This document shows, piece by piece, positions 43,501 through 52,392 of a stretch of DNA of 64,000 nucleotides (position 1 is the stretch's first letter; each line of letters begins with the position of its first letter). The stretch covers positions 81,830-145,829 of the forward strand of contig NZ_CP020084.1 in NCBI RefSeq assembly GCF_003431825.1. The letters are read 5' to 3'. Both the position numbers and the translations under genes were made by a program. A model generated the notes under the pieces. It had not been told where the DNA came from and searched no databases. It saw only the letters and a program-made list of their open reading frames with translations. The DNA comes from Blastomonas fulva. GTDB lineage: Bacteria > Pseudomonadota > Alphaproteobacteria > Sphingomonadales > Sphingomonadaceae.

Positions 43501-45258
43501 ATGCTCCAACGCTATTTCCCCATCCTCGATTGGGGCCGCACCTATGATCGTCCTGCGCTGACCAGCGACCTGATGGCGGCGGTGATCGTCACCATCATGC
43601 TGATCCCGCAGAGCCTTGCCTATGCGATGCTCGCCGGTCTTCCGCCGGTGGTCGGCCTGTATGCCTCGATCCTGCCACTGTTTGCCTATGCGATCTTCGG
43701 CACGAGCCGGACGCTCGCCGTCGGTCCGGTCGCGGTGGTCTCGCTGATGACGGCGAGCGCCGCGGGAGCGGTCGCGGCACCGGGAACAGCGGAATACTGG
43801 GAGGCGGCCATCACGCTCGCGGCACTCTCGGGTGTGATGCTGGTGGTGCTGGGGCTGTTGCGCCTCGGGTTCCTTGCTAACCTGCTCTCGCACCCCGTCA
43901 TCAGCGGGTTCATTTCGGCCAGCGGCGTGCTGATCGCCACAAGCCAGCTAAAGCACATTCTGGGCGTGAAGGCCGGGGGTGAGACCTGGCCTGAGATGCT
44001 CCACGGGCTTGCCAGCAATCTGGGCAACATCAACCCTGCGACCCTCGCCATTGGTATCCCTGCCACGCTGCTCCTGTTCTGGGTGAGGAAGGGATTGAAG
44101 CCTGCTCTCCAAAAGCTCGGACTGAGCCCGCGCGCTGCCGACATGAGCGCGAAGGCGGGGCCAGTGGTGGCCGTGGCGTTGTCGATTCTGGCGGTCGTTG
44201 GCTTCGGGTTGCAGGCGCGGGGCGTCTCGATTGTCGGCGCTATTCCGCAAGGCTTGCCGCCCTTCATGCTCCCGTCGGCGGATATTGCCCTGATCGAGGC
44301 TCTGTGGGTGCCCGCGCTGCTGATTTCGGTGATCGGCTTTGTCGAGAGCGTGTCGGTGGCGCAGACGCTGGCCGCCAAGCGCCGCCAGCGGATTGTGCCG
44401 GATCAGGAGCTGATAGGGCTGGGCGCCTCGAACATCGCCAGCGCCCTGTCAGGCGGCTATCCGGTGACGGGAGGCTTTGCCCGGTCGGTAGTGAACTTCG
44501 ACGCGGGCGCGCAGACTCCGGCGGCAGGTGCCTTCACCGCCATCGGCATCGCGCTCGCCAGCCTGTTCCTGACGCCGTTGCTCTACAATCTGCCCAATGC
44601 GACGCTTGCCGCGACGATCATCGTTGCGGTGCTCAGTCTGGTCGATTTCAAGACCCCGCGCCTGCTGTGGGCCTATTCCAAGGCGGATTTCGCTGCCCAT
44701 GCCGCGACCATCGCCGTGACGCTGGTGGCCGGGGTGGAGATGGGCGTGATCGCGGGCGTCGGTGTCGGCCTGCTGCTGTATCTGTGGCGTGCGAGCCGTC
44801 CGCATGCCGCCATCGTCGGCCGGGTGCCGGGAACGGAGCACTTCCGCAATGTAGAGCGTCACAAGGTCCTTACCCTGCCGCATCTGCTGACCATCCGCGT
44901 CGATGAGAGCCTCACCTATCTCAACGCCCGCTGGCTGGAGGAATATGTCCTCGAACAGGTCGCCGAACGCCCGGCCCTGCGCCACGTGGTGCTGATGGCA
45001 AGCGCGGTCAACGCCATCGACGCCTCGGGGCTGGAGAGCCTTGAGGCGATCAATCACCGTCTCGCTGATGGGGGTATCAAACTGCACCTGTCTGAGGTGA
45101 AGGGCCCGGTGATGGACCGCCTGCAGCGCAGCCACCTGCTGCACGACCTGTCGGGCAAGGTCTTTCTCTCGCAGGACAGCGCCTTTGCCGAACTGGCGCA
45201 CGATACGGGCGAGACACCTGGCGATCTAGATCCAATGGCAGCTCGCGGACTGATCTGA
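43501..45258 (+). CDS. SulP-family anion transporter with STAS domain
   Basis: A 585-residue transporter. Ten or more membrane helices follow the conserved opening (IMLIPQSLAYAMLAGLPPVVGLYASI). The C-terminal STAS domain (VVLMASAVNAIDASGLESLEAI) is intact. SulP proteins move sulfate, sulfite or bicarbonate. The operon setting suggests export or exchange of sulfite or sulfate formed by persulfide oxidation, but the substrate is not proven. Confidence 0.9.
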   Translation: MLQRYFPILDWGRTYDRPALTSDLMAAVIVTIMLIPQSLAYAMLAGLPPVVGLYASILPLFAYAIFGTSRTLAVGPVAVVSLMTASAAGAVAAPGTAEYWEAAITLAALSGVMLVVLGLLRLGFLANLLSHPVISGFISASGVLIATSQLKHILGVKAGGETWPEMLHGLASNLGNINPATLAIGIPATLLLFWVRKGLKPALQKLGLSPRAADMSAKAGPVVAVALSILAVVGFGLQARGVSIVGAIPQGLPPFMLPSADIALIEALWVPALLISVIGFVESVSVAQTLAAKRRQRIVPDQELIGLGASNIASALSGGYPVTGGFARSVVNFDAGAQTPAAGAFTAIGIALASLFLTPLLYNLPNATLAATIIVAVLSLVDFKTPRLLWAYSKADFAAHAATIAVTLVAGVEMGVIAGVGVGLLLYLWRASRPHAAIVGRVPGTEHFRNVERHKVLTLPHLLTIRVDESLTYLNARWLEEYVLEQVAERPALRHVVLMASAVNAIDASGLESLEAINHRLADGGIKLHLSEVKGPVMDRLQRSHLLHDLSGKVFLSQDSAFAELAHDTGETPGDLDPMAARGLI

Positions 45259-45471
45259 AAGCCCTCCTTCAATTACAGAATAATAAATATTGAAAGTGTG
45301 GTATCCTCTCCCACGCCCCCCGCTATACGGGGAGAGTTCGGGCGAACCGCGCGTTAAAGCTGCTTACTTGCTGATATTGTGAAAATTCGATTTCAATAAA
45401 CGAGTAATTGAGTTATCTCCGAATCGCGCGCCCTGCTAAAGCGGTTGCACCCAAGCAAAGGAGCACACATC

Positions 45472-46101
45472 ATGAGCCTGCACATCGGCGACACCGCCCC
45501 GGATTTCACCGTCAACACCACGACCGGCCCCATCAGCCTGCACGATTGGGCTGGCGATTCCTGGGTGTTCTTCTTCAGCCACCCGGCTGACTTCACTCCG
45601 GTCTGCACGACCGAAATGGGCACTACCGCACGCCTCGCCGCCGAGTTCGACAAGCGCAATTGCAAGCCGCTGGGCCTCTCCACTGACACGGTCGAGGAGC
45701 ACCTCGAATGGGTGAAGGATGTCGACGAGACCCAAAACGTGACCTTGCGTTTTCCCATCGTGGCCGACCCTGATCTGGAAATCGCCAAGCTTTATGACAT
45801 GATCCACCCTGATCAGTCCGAGACGGCGGCGGTGCGTTCGGTGTTCATTATCGATCCGGCGAAGAAGATTCGTCTGACCATGACCTATCCCATGAGCGTG
45901 GGCCGCAATTTCGACGAGATCCTGCGCGTCATCGACAGCCTGCAGCTGGCCGATAAGTCCCGCATCGCGACCCCCGCCGATTGGCGTCCGGGCGACAAGG
46001 TGATCATCCCGCCGTCTATCCCCGATGAAACGGCGAAGGAGATGTTCCCGCAGGGCTTCGAGACGATCAAACCTTATCTGCGGATGGTTGCTGTCGACTA
46101 A
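45472..46101 (+). CDS. Prx6-type (1-Cys) peroxiredoxin, second paralogue
   Basis: A 209-residue peroxiredoxin close to the one at 39098-39760. The peroxidatic Cys is in HPADFTPVCTTEMG, and the conserved RSVFIIDPAKKIRLTMTYP and C-terminal RMVAVD follow. AAAGGAG precedes ATG 45472. An AT-rich 200-base leader probably holds its own promoter. It ends at a strong intrinsic terminator. Confidence 0.92.
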   Translation: MSLHIGDTAPDFTVNTTTGPISLHDWAGDSWVFFFSHPADFTPVCTTEMGTTARLAAEFDKRNCKPLGLSTDTVEEHLEWVKDVDETQNVTLRFPIVADPDLEIAKLYDMIHPDQSETAAVRSVFIIDPAKKIRLTMTYPMSVGRNFDEILRVIDSLQLADKSRIATPADWRPGDKVIIPPSIPDETAKEMFPQGFETIKPYLRMVAVD

Positions 46102-46114
46102 GGCTCTCTCCCCT

Positions 46115-46165
46115 GTGCACTGCCGGACAATACCCCAACCCCCGTCCGGCGGTGCACCCTTTTTT
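46115..46165 (+). terminator. intrinsic terminator after second peroxiredoxin
   Basis: GTGCAC-x-GCCGGAC (46115-46128) pairs with GTCCGGC-x-GTGCAC (46144-46157), a 13-pair stem with one mismatch, followed 2 bases later by six T (46160-46165). A textbook Rho-independent terminator. Confidence 0.92.
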
Positions 46166-46222
46166 GGAAAACTACGCCACACCCCCGGATGCCACTCGGC
46201 CGCTACAACAGGAGCCCAAGGT

Positions 46223-46783
46223 ATGAAGCGCATTCTCATGCTGGCGGCCCTCGGACTAATGGCTGCAAGCTGCGCCTCGGAGCAGGCGCAAAGTCCGGAT
46301 CCTGCATTCGTGCAAGAGGCGGCGCAGTTGGCCGATACCTATCAGGCGAACCTTCAGGCGGAGCTATCGGCAGCGATCAAACAGGTCGGCCCGGTGGGGG
46401 CGATCGGGGTGTGCCAATCAGCCGCGCCTGCCATCGCAGCGGACCTGTCCAGCAAAGGAGATCTTGCCGTCAGCCGTATTGCGCGCCGCAACCGCAATCC
46501 TGACAATGCTGTGCCCGCCGACCTCGATGCGCTCTACCAGCAACTCGAGCGTGAGCCCCTGCGCGCCGGAAAGCCGCACGTCGTGACCGCCACCATCGGT
46601 AACCGCGAGGTGTTCATGCGGGCCCTGCCGATGAAAGATCAGCCCTGTTCGCAGTGCCACGGAGCCAGCATCGCCCCAGAGGTCAAAGCGGCTATTGCCA
46701 CCAGCTACCCCAATGACCGCGCAACCGGATTTACCGCCGGTGACCTGCGCGGTGCCATGCTAGTGACGCGGCCAGTGCGCTGA
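46223..46783 (+). CDS. DUF3365 (Tll0287-like) haem lipoprotein
   Basis: A 186-residue exported protein (signal MLAALGLMAASC with lipobox). It has one c-type haem site, CSQCH, in DQPCSQCHGASI. The Tll0287-like/DUF3365 domain is a PAS-like sensor or electron carrier. It belongs to the sulfur/respiration block but is transcribed alone between two terminator-like regions. Confidence 0.85.
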   Translation: MKRILMLAALGLMAASCASEQAQSPDPAFVQEAAQLADTYQANLQAELSAAIKQVGPVGAIGVCQSAAPAIAADLSSKGDLAVSRIARRNRNPDNAVPADLDALYQQLEREPLRAGKPHVVTATIGNREVFMRALPMKDQPCSQCHGASIAPEVKAAIATSYPNDRATGFTAGDLRGAMLVTRPVR

Positions 46784-46818
46784 CTGACAACAGGCGGGTT
46801 CGCGCTCTGGTGCGAGCG

Positions 46819-47349
46819 TCAGTCCTGTATGATGGCATAACCCTTGAGCTGCAGGGTCGCTATGGTGGTGATCGCTGAGACATCGACCCGCACGTCCGGG
46901 TTCAATTCTTCCCGCGCAAATCCATTGGCAGCCATCGATTGTCCGCACAGCCGAACGCTGACTCCCGCGGCGGTCAATTGCCGGATCAGTTCGGCATTGG
47001 GGTTCGTCTCGCCCTCAAAGCGCTTGGCGAAGGCGGCTTCGCTCAGGGTGAATTTTGCCGCCGGGCCGTGGATTGTGACAACGATGTCCCCGGCCTGCGG
47101 CGCTGCCCCGTGCCGTGCCAGCAGGTTCACCATTCGCGCGACCCGTTCCAGCCCCTGATGCACTTCGCCGGCCTTGCGCGCAGGCTGGGACACGTCGAAA
47201 ACGATCCGGTAACGCAGGCTGGGATCGACCGCCTCGAACGGATCGGCAATCTCTGCAAACTTGCCATAGTCCGGGATCAGCGGAGCTGATGTCTGGGCGA
47301 TGGCAGGCGCGGATGCGATCATTGCGAGGAGGGCGAGAGATTTGATCAT
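46819..47349 (-). CDS. DsrE-like periplasmic protein
   Basis: A 176-residue protein with a signal peptide (LALLAMIASAPAIAQ) and a DsrE/DsrF-type fold ending in VSVRLCGQSMAANG, where the Cys may carry sulfane sulfur. ATG 47349 opens the gene, divergent from the TsdA-like cytochrome 36 bases away. Relatives of this exported group accompany thiosulfate and sulfide oxidation genes. Confidence 0.82.
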   Translation of the reverse strand: MIKSLALLAMIASAPAIAQTSAPLIPDYGKFAEIADPFEAVDPSLRYRIVFDVSQPARKAGEVHQGLERVARMVNLLARHGAAPQAGDIVVTIHGPAAKFTLSEAAFAKRFEGETNPNAELIRQLTAAGVSVRLCGQSMAANGFAREELNPDVRVDVSAITTIATLQLKGYAIIQD

Positions 47350-47384
47350 GGAAACAGTCCATCCCTGTAGCTGCGAGTGAGCCG

Positions 47385-48404
47385 TTGGCCTATCATGACC
47401 CTCGGTCAGATGAATTGGAACAAGAAGATCGCACATCTTCGGGATCTTTGGCGGTGAGACGGCAACTTCTTGTCGGCATGATGATTGGAGCCGCAGGCGC
47501 GGCTTGCTTGTTCGTGGTGGCTGACAGGCTGGGCTCGCCTTCGCCTTCCGAACCGCCCTCGTTTCCGGTGCAATTGCAAGCCGCCGGGGCATTCAGACCT
47601 CCGTCGGCGGCCGACGCGCCCAAGGACGCCTATGGCGATGCCGTCCGGTTCGGCGAGCAGCTGATGACCGACACGGCGAACCATGCGCCGCAATATGTCG
47701 GCAATGGCCTGGTGTGCAGCAATTGCCATCTCGATGCGGGGCGCAAAGCCGGAGCCGCGCCCCTGTGGGCGGCGTTCGTCAATTTCCCCGCGTTTCGGGC
47801 CAAGAATGGCGAGATCAACACCTTTCAGAAGCGGGTGCAGGATTGTTTCCTCTACAGCCTCAATGGCACCCCGCCGCCGTTGGGGAGCCGCGAATTGATC
47901 GCGATCGAAAGCTATGCCGCCTTCATGTCGCGCGGTTTGCCGAGCGGAATGTCGCCGCCAGGGCGCGGGTTTCCCGAGATCGATGCGCCCGAGCAGGCGC
48001 CGGACGATCGGCGCGGGGCCATGGTTTACGGGCAGAAATGCAGCGCCTGCCACGGCCCCGATGGTGCAGGCCAGAAAATCGCGGGCGGCCCGGCCTATCC
48101 TCCGCTGTGGGGCGCGCGGTCCTATAACTGGGGTGCAGGCATGGCGCGGATCGACAAGGCCGCCGCCTTTATCCGCGCCAATATGCCGCAAGGGAACGAG
48201 GGCAGCCTGACCGTGCAGGAAGCATGGGATGTGGCGCATTACATCGACGGCAAGACTCGCCCGCAGGACCCGCGTTTCACAAGCAGCGCAAAGGCAACCC
48301 GCACTCTCTACCAGGATACGCCCTTCTCGCGTTATGGGACGGTCGTGGGCGGAGTATCGCTGGGCGATCCTTCCAACACACCGCAGTCCGGCCTCGTCCG
48401 CTAG
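47385..48404 (+). CDS. dihaem cytochrome c, thiosulfate dehydrogenase (TsdA)-like
   Basis: A 339-residue protein with an N-terminal membrane or signal helix (LLVGMMIGAAGAACLFVVA) and two haem sites, CSNCH (about residue 111) and CSACH (about 221). QDCFLYSLNG holds the extra Cys that serves as haem ligand in TsdA. TsdA joins two thiosulfates to tetrathionate. The start is uncertain: TTG 47385 gives the longest form, GTG 47454 would begin right before the helix. Confidence 0.85.
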   Translation: MAYHDPRSDELEQEDRTSSGSLAVRRQLLVGMMIGAAGAACLFVVADRLGSPSPSEPPSFPVQLQAAGAFRPPSAADAPKDAYGDAVRFGEQLMTDTANHAPQYVGNGLVCSNCHLDAGRKAGAAPLWAAFVNFPAFRAKNGEINTFQKRVQDCFLYSLNGTPPPLGSRELIAIESYAAFMSRGLPSGMSPPGRGFPEIDAPEQAPDDRRGAMVYGQKCSACHGPDGAGQKIAGGPAYPPLWGARSYNWGAGMARIDKAAAFIRANMPQGNEGSLTVQEAWDVAHYIDGKTRPQDPRFTSSAKATRTLYQDTPFSRYGTVVGGVSLGDPSNTPQSGLVR

Positions 48405-48416
48405 GGACCGCACGAC

Positions 48417-48923
48417 TTATCGCTTCTCGCTGAAGCGGTAGGATTCGTGGCAACCGATGCAGGTGTCGAGCGCTTGCAACCGCTTGGCCTCGTAGTCCGC
48501 AAGATTTCCGGCTTCGAGATCGGTGGCCATGCCGGCAAAGGATTGGCGCATCCGCTTGCTCATCGCGCGAAAGCCGTCCGGAAGCGCTTCGTGAAACCCC
48601 TGCGGATGATCGCGGTTGGCCCCTGGCCCCTGTTCGCGCGCGAGCCGGGCCATGGCGCTGCGATCATCGGCGGATCGGGCCTCGTCCAGATTGCGGAGCG
48701 TCACCAGCAGCTCGCGCATCTGACGCAGCGCGAATTGGCGTTGCTCGGGATTGAGCACCACCGCTTCGCGGGGGTCGGCGTCCTCTGCTGCCTTGCCTGT
48801 TGCGGCGTCTGTTGCAGCATGGGCTTCGGGCGTCACGACTTCCGGCCAGAACGCAGCGAAGGCAAGCATCGCCAGAATCGCGCCGAGTAGGACGACAATC
48901 AGGTTGCCCTGGGTCTTTGTCAT
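48417..48923 (-). CDS. class II cytochrome c (cytochrome c'-like)
   Basis: A 168-residue exported protein. One N-terminal helix (LIVVLLGAILAMLAFAAF), a four-helix body with several Arg-rich helices, and a C-terminal haem site CIGCH (LDTCIGCHESYRF), as in cytochrome c'. ATG 48923 overlaps the haemoglobin gene by 4 bases. Members bind NO or carry electrons. Confidence 0.82.
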   Translation of the reverse strand: MTKTQGNLIVVLLGAILAMLAFAAFWPEVVTPEAHAATDAATGKAAEDADPREAVVLNPEQRQFALRQMRELLVTLRNLDEARSADDRSAMARLAREQGPGANRDHPQGFHEALPDGFRAMSKRMRQSFAGMATDLEAGNLADYEAKRLQALDTCIGCHESYRFSEKR

Positions 48924-49384
48924 CGAATGTCGCCTTTCACGGGTTCCGGAATTGACCCGAACGGACAGCCTGAGGCTGCCTGACTGCGCTGCTGGAGATT
49001 TTCCATGTGACAACCCAGCGCGTCGATACGCTGCGACAGGTTTGCGGCCAGCGGTGAGGCTGGCACATTTTCGTCCCAAGCCCGGTGGAAGCAGGCGAGC
49101 CACCCCGCGATTTCCTCAGGCCCGATGGGCGCAACCAGATGGCGTTGTCGCAGGCGCGGGTGGCCGTATTTTTCGCGGTAGAGTTGCGGACCGCCCAGCC
49201 AGCCCGTCAGGAATTCATAGAGCTTTTCCTCGGCCCGTTGCAGCGATGGCGGATGCACGTCGCGGCACGCTTTGGCTTCGGGCAGGATGTCCATCAGTTC
49301 ATAGAGCCGCGCGCAGACGGCTCGCACCATCGGCTCGCCGCCAAGCGCATCATAAGCGCTGGCAGAGGCCTCAGTCGCGTTCAC
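48920..49384 (-). CDS. group II truncated haemoglobin
   Basis: A 154-residue globin of the trHbO type. YDALGGEPMVRAVCARLYELM is the opening, the proximal His lies in YGHPRLRQRH (about residue 73-82), and LACFHRAWDEN is the G helix. The GTG start overlaps the cydX stop (GTGA). The C-terminal 20 residues carry extra cysteines (HMENLQQRSQAASGCPFG). Placed directly after cydX, it may deliver or scavenge O2 or NO for the oxidase. Confidence 0.88.
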   Translation of the reverse strand: MNATEASASAYDALGGEPMVRAVCARLYELMDILPEAKACRDVHPPSLQRAEEKLYEFLTGWLGGPQLYREKYGHPRLRQRHLVAPIGPEEIAGWLACFHRAWDENVPASPLAANLSQRIDALGCHMENLQQRSQAASGCPFGSIPEPVKGDIR

Positions 49385-49491
49385 TCGAGGCCGTCTTCAT
49401 TGGGCAGGCTGTGGAACTCGTGCCAGATGCCGTTGAGCACGGCGACGCCGACGGCAAGGCCAAGTCCCAGAACCCAGGCAAAATACCACAT
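49381..49491 (-). CDS. cydX: cytochrome bd small subunit CydX
   Basis: A 36-residue single-helix protein beginning MWYFAWVLGLGLAVGVAVLN and ending in an acidic tail, the CydX/YbgT signature (MWYFxWxLG). It lies 24 bases downstream of cydB and its stop overlaps the globin start. It stabilises the haems of cytochrome bd. Too short for most automatic gene calls. Confidence 0.93.
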   Translation of the reverse strand: MWYFAWVLGLGLAVGVAVLNGIWHEFHSLPNEDGLE

Positions 49492-49515
49492 GGCCAATCT
49501 CCTTGTGCGCTTCGT

Positions 49516-50658
49516 TCAGTAGAAATCGGGGTTGAGCGAGACTTCCTCTTCGCTGACCCGGCCGAACATCACCTTGTAAGCCCATGCCGTGTAGAGCAGC
49601 ACCAGCGGGAGGAAGACCGCGGTGACGATCAGCATGACAAACAGCGTCAGATGGCTCGACGACGCGTTCCAGACCGTCAGGCTCGATTGCGGATCGATCG
49701 AGCTGGGCAGGATGAAGGGGAACATCGACGCGCCCACCGAACCGATGATACCGACATTGGCCGCGGATGAGCCGGCGAAGATCAGGCCGTCATTGCGGCG
49801 CTTGATGCCGATAAGAGCAATAACCGGCCCCATCAGCCCCAGCAGCGGCAGCACCATTAGCGCGGGGTAGCTTGCGTAGTTGTTCAGCCACGCCCCGGCG
49901 GACAGCACAGTGCCCGTCAGGCGCGGGTTGGACGGCCCGGCGGCATCAACCGCGCCGGCAATCGCGAACCCGAGATCGCCATAGGCCAGCCACATCCCGC
50001 CTGCGGCATAGAGCACGATCACCGCCATGGCAGCCCAGGTGCCGAACCGCATGGCGCGCGCACGCACCGGGCCGGGCTCAAGCTTCATGGCCAGCCAGCC
50101 TGCCCCATGCAGCACCAGCATCGCCACCGACACCAGCCCCGCCAGCAGCGCGAAAGGCGAGAACAGCCCGAGGAAGCTGCCTTCATAAAAGGCCCGCATC
50201 GTGTCATCGAGCCGGAACGGCGCGCCGGTCAGCACATTGCCAACCGCGACCCCGAACACCAGTGCCGGCACAAAGCCGCCCACGAACAGCGCCCAGTCCC
50301 AGCGCGCCCGCCAGCCCGGATCGGGCCGCTTGGAGCGATACTTGAAACCGACCGGACGCAGGATCAGCGCCGCCAGCACCAGGAACATGGCGAGGTAAAA
50401 GCCCGAAAAGCTGATCGCATAGACATAGGGCCAGGCTGCAAAGATCGCTCCGCCGCCGAGAATGAACCACACTTGGTTCCCTTCCCATGTGGCGCCGACG
50501 GTGTTGATCACCTGCCGGCGTTCCAGATCATTCCGGGCCACGAAAGGCAGCAGCGAGGCCACCCCGAGATCGAACCCGTCACTCAGGGCAAAGCCGATCA
50601 GCAGCACGCCCATCAGGGCCCACCAGATCACGCGCAGAGTTTCATAATCGAGAGGCAT
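49516..50658 (-). CDS. cydB: cytochrome bd oxidase subunit II
   Basis: A 380-residue, nine-helix membrane protein. LRVIWWALMGVLLIGFALSDGFDLG is the CydB opening, and GNQVWFILGGGAIFAAWP and NPDFY at the end are typical. GAGGAG precedes ATG 50658. It forms the quinol oxidase with CydA and CydX. Confidence 0.95.
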   Translation of the reverse strand: MPLDYETLRVIWWALMGVLLIGFALSDGFDLGVASLLPFVARNDLERRQVINTVGATWEGNQVWFILGGGAIFAAWPYVYAISFSGFYLAMFLVLAALILRPVGFKYRSKRPDPGWRARWDWALFVGGFVPALVFGVAVGNVLTGAPFRLDDTMRAFYEGSFLGLFSPFALLAGLVSVAMLVLHGAGWLAMKLEPGPVRARAMRFGTWAAMAVIVLYAAGGMWLAYGDLGFAIAGAVDAAGPSNPRLTGTVLSAGAWLNNYASYPALMVLPLLGLMGPVIALIGIKRRNDGLIFAGSSAANVGIIGSVGASMFPFILPSSIDPQSSLTVWNASSSHLTLFVMLIVTAVFLPLVLLYTAWAYKVMFGRVSEEEVSLNPDFY

Positions 50659-50683
50659 GATGAACTCCTCGGGAAAGTAGCCG

Positions 50684-52276
50684 CTATTCGGCGGGAACAG
50701 CGGTGAAATCGGCGCGGGCCGGGGCAGGGCGGGGCGTGGCCGCAGGGACCGGCCGCCAGGGGACATAGCATTCCGGCCCCTTTCGGATCGCCGCCAGCAT
50801 CAGTCTGACCTCGATTACTGCGAGTGCGCCATAGAGCAGCGTGAAACCGATAATCGTGGTCCACAATTGCCCGACGGTGAGGCTCGATGCGCCAAGGAAG
50901 GTCGGCAGCACGCCCTCGATCGCCCAGGGTTGGCGGCCATATTCGGCCACTGCCCAACCCACTTCGGCAGCCAGCCACGGCAGCGGGATAGCCAGCACCG
51001 CGATGCGCAGGAACCACCGCTTGTCGAACCTGCGCGCCGTGGTCATCCACACCGCAAAGGCGAAGAAAGCGATGAAGGCAAAGCCGAGCCCCGCCATGAT
51101 GCGGAACAGCCAGAACAGGACCGGGACGTTGGGCACGGTGCTCCATGCCGCCTTCTCGATATCAGCCGAGGTGGCAGCCAGCGGATCATCGACAAAACGC
51201 TTCAAGAGCAGGGCATGGCCGAGATCGTGCTTGTGCCGCTCGAAGGTCTCGCGCGCGGCAAGATCCTTAGGGTTCTGCTTGAGCGTCTCCAGCGCAGCAT
51301 AAGCGGGTAGGCCATTGCGGATCCGGGTGGCAGCGCCCTCAACCAGCGGCGTGATCCCGGCCACTTCGCCCGTGAGGCTGCGGGTCGAGATCAGGCCCAG
51401 CACATAGGGGATCTTGACTTCATAGGCGGTCTCGCGCTGGTCGTTCGAAGGGATGCCGAAGATCGACAGGCCCGCAGGCGCGGCCTCGGTTTCCCACATG
51501 CCTTCGACAGCAGCCAGCTTCATCTTCTGGTTTTCGGTCAGGGCATAACCGCTCTCGTCCCCGAGCACGACGACCGACAGCGAAGAGGCAAGGCCGAAGG
51601 CGGCGGCCACGGCGAAGCTGCGCTTGGCAAAGCCGACATGGCGTCCGCGCAGCAGATACCACGCACTCACGCCCAGCACGAACACCGAAGCGGTGACATA
51701 GCCCGCGCTCACCGTGTGCACGAACTTGGCCTGAGCCACCGGATTGAAGATCACCGCCATGAAATCGGTCACCTCCATTCGCATCGTCGCCGGATTGAAG
51801 TCGGCCCCGACGGGGTTCTGCATCCAGCCATTGGCGATGAGGATCCACAGGGCGGAGAGGTTGGAGCCCAGAGCCACCATGAAGGTGGTGAAAAGGTGCT
51901 GCCGCTTGGTCAGCTTGTCCCAACCGAAGAACATGAGGCCGACGAAGGTCGCCTCGAGGAAGAAGGCCATCAGACCCTCGATCGCCAGCGGCGCGCCGAA
52001 CACGTCGCCGACATAGTGGCTGTAATAGGCCCAGTTGGTGCCGAATTCGAACTCCATGGTGAGGCCCGTAGCCACCCCGAGCACGAAGTTGATGCCGAAC
52101 AGCTTGCTCCAGAACCGCGTGATGTCGCGCCAGATCGGGCGATCTGTCATCACATACACAGTTTCCATAATGACCAGCATAAAGGAGAGGCCAAGGGTCA
52201 ACGGCACGAACAGAAAGTGATACATTGCCGTCAGCGCAAACTGGAGCCGCGAGAGCTCAACAACCGCCATGTCCAT
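50684..52276 (-). CDS. cydA: cytochrome bd oxidase subunit I
   Basis: A 530-residue subunit that carries the quinol site and the haems. RLQFALTAMYHFLFVPLTLGLS (about 7-28, with the axial His), the haem region around GTNWAYYSHYVGDVFGAPLA and the GRQPWAIEGVLPT motif near residue 430 are intact. Cytochrome bd uses quinol to reduce O2 and is known for tolerating sulfide and NO better than haem-copper oxidases. ATG 52276 is preferred, with an ATG two codons later as an alternative. The gene is divergent from cydDC. Confidence 0.95.
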   Translation of the reverse strand: MDMAVVELSRLQFALTAMYHFLFVPLTLGLSFMLVIMETVYVMTDRPIWRDITRFWSKLFGINFVLGVATGLTMEFEFGTNWAYYSHYVGDVFGAPLAIEGLMAFFLEATFVGLMFFGWDKLTKRQHLFTTFMVALGSNLSALWILIANGWMQNPVGADFNPATMRMEVTDFMAVIFNPVAQAKFVHTVSAGYVTASVFVLGVSAWYLLRGRHVGFAKRSFAVAAAFGLASSLSVVVLGDESGYALTENQKMKLAAVEGMWETEAAPAGLSIFGIPSNDQRETAYEVKIPYVLGLISTRSLTGEVAGITPLVEGAATRIRNGLPAYAALETLKQNPKDLAARETFERHKHDLGHALLLKRFVDDPLAATSADIEKAAWSTVPNVPVLFWLFRIMAGLGFAFIAFFAFAVWMTTARRFDKRWFLRIAVLAIPLPWLAAEVGWAVAEYGRQPWAIEGVLPTFLGASSLTVGQLWTTIIGFTLLYGALAVIEVRLMLAAIRKGPECYVPWRPVPAATPRPAPARADFTAVPAE

Positions 52277-52376
52277 TAGATTTTTCCCGTCCTCAGCCTG
52301 AGTCGTGCACCCAGTGTCCAATTTGGGTTACACCTGCCGCTAATCCATGTAAAGATAAGCAGCCTGCATAAAATAC

Positions 52377-52389
52377 ATCACTTAGTGAT
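52377..52389. promoter_or_regulatory. palindrome upstream of cydDC/cydAB
   Basis: ATCACT-T-AGTGAT, a 13-bp perfect dyad, lies just before the cydD start in the 116-base divergent region. It overlaps a GATAAT that could be a -10 box for cydD, so it may be the operator for both operons. The regulator is not identifiable here. Confidence 0.5.
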
Positions 52390-52392
52390 AAT

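Noticed and set aside
48751..49770. 339-codon open frame on the plus strand
   Set aside because: It is antisense to the cytochrome c', haemoglobin, cydX and cydB genes, all of which have family motifs; its protein is Arg/Pro/Ala-rich low complexity.
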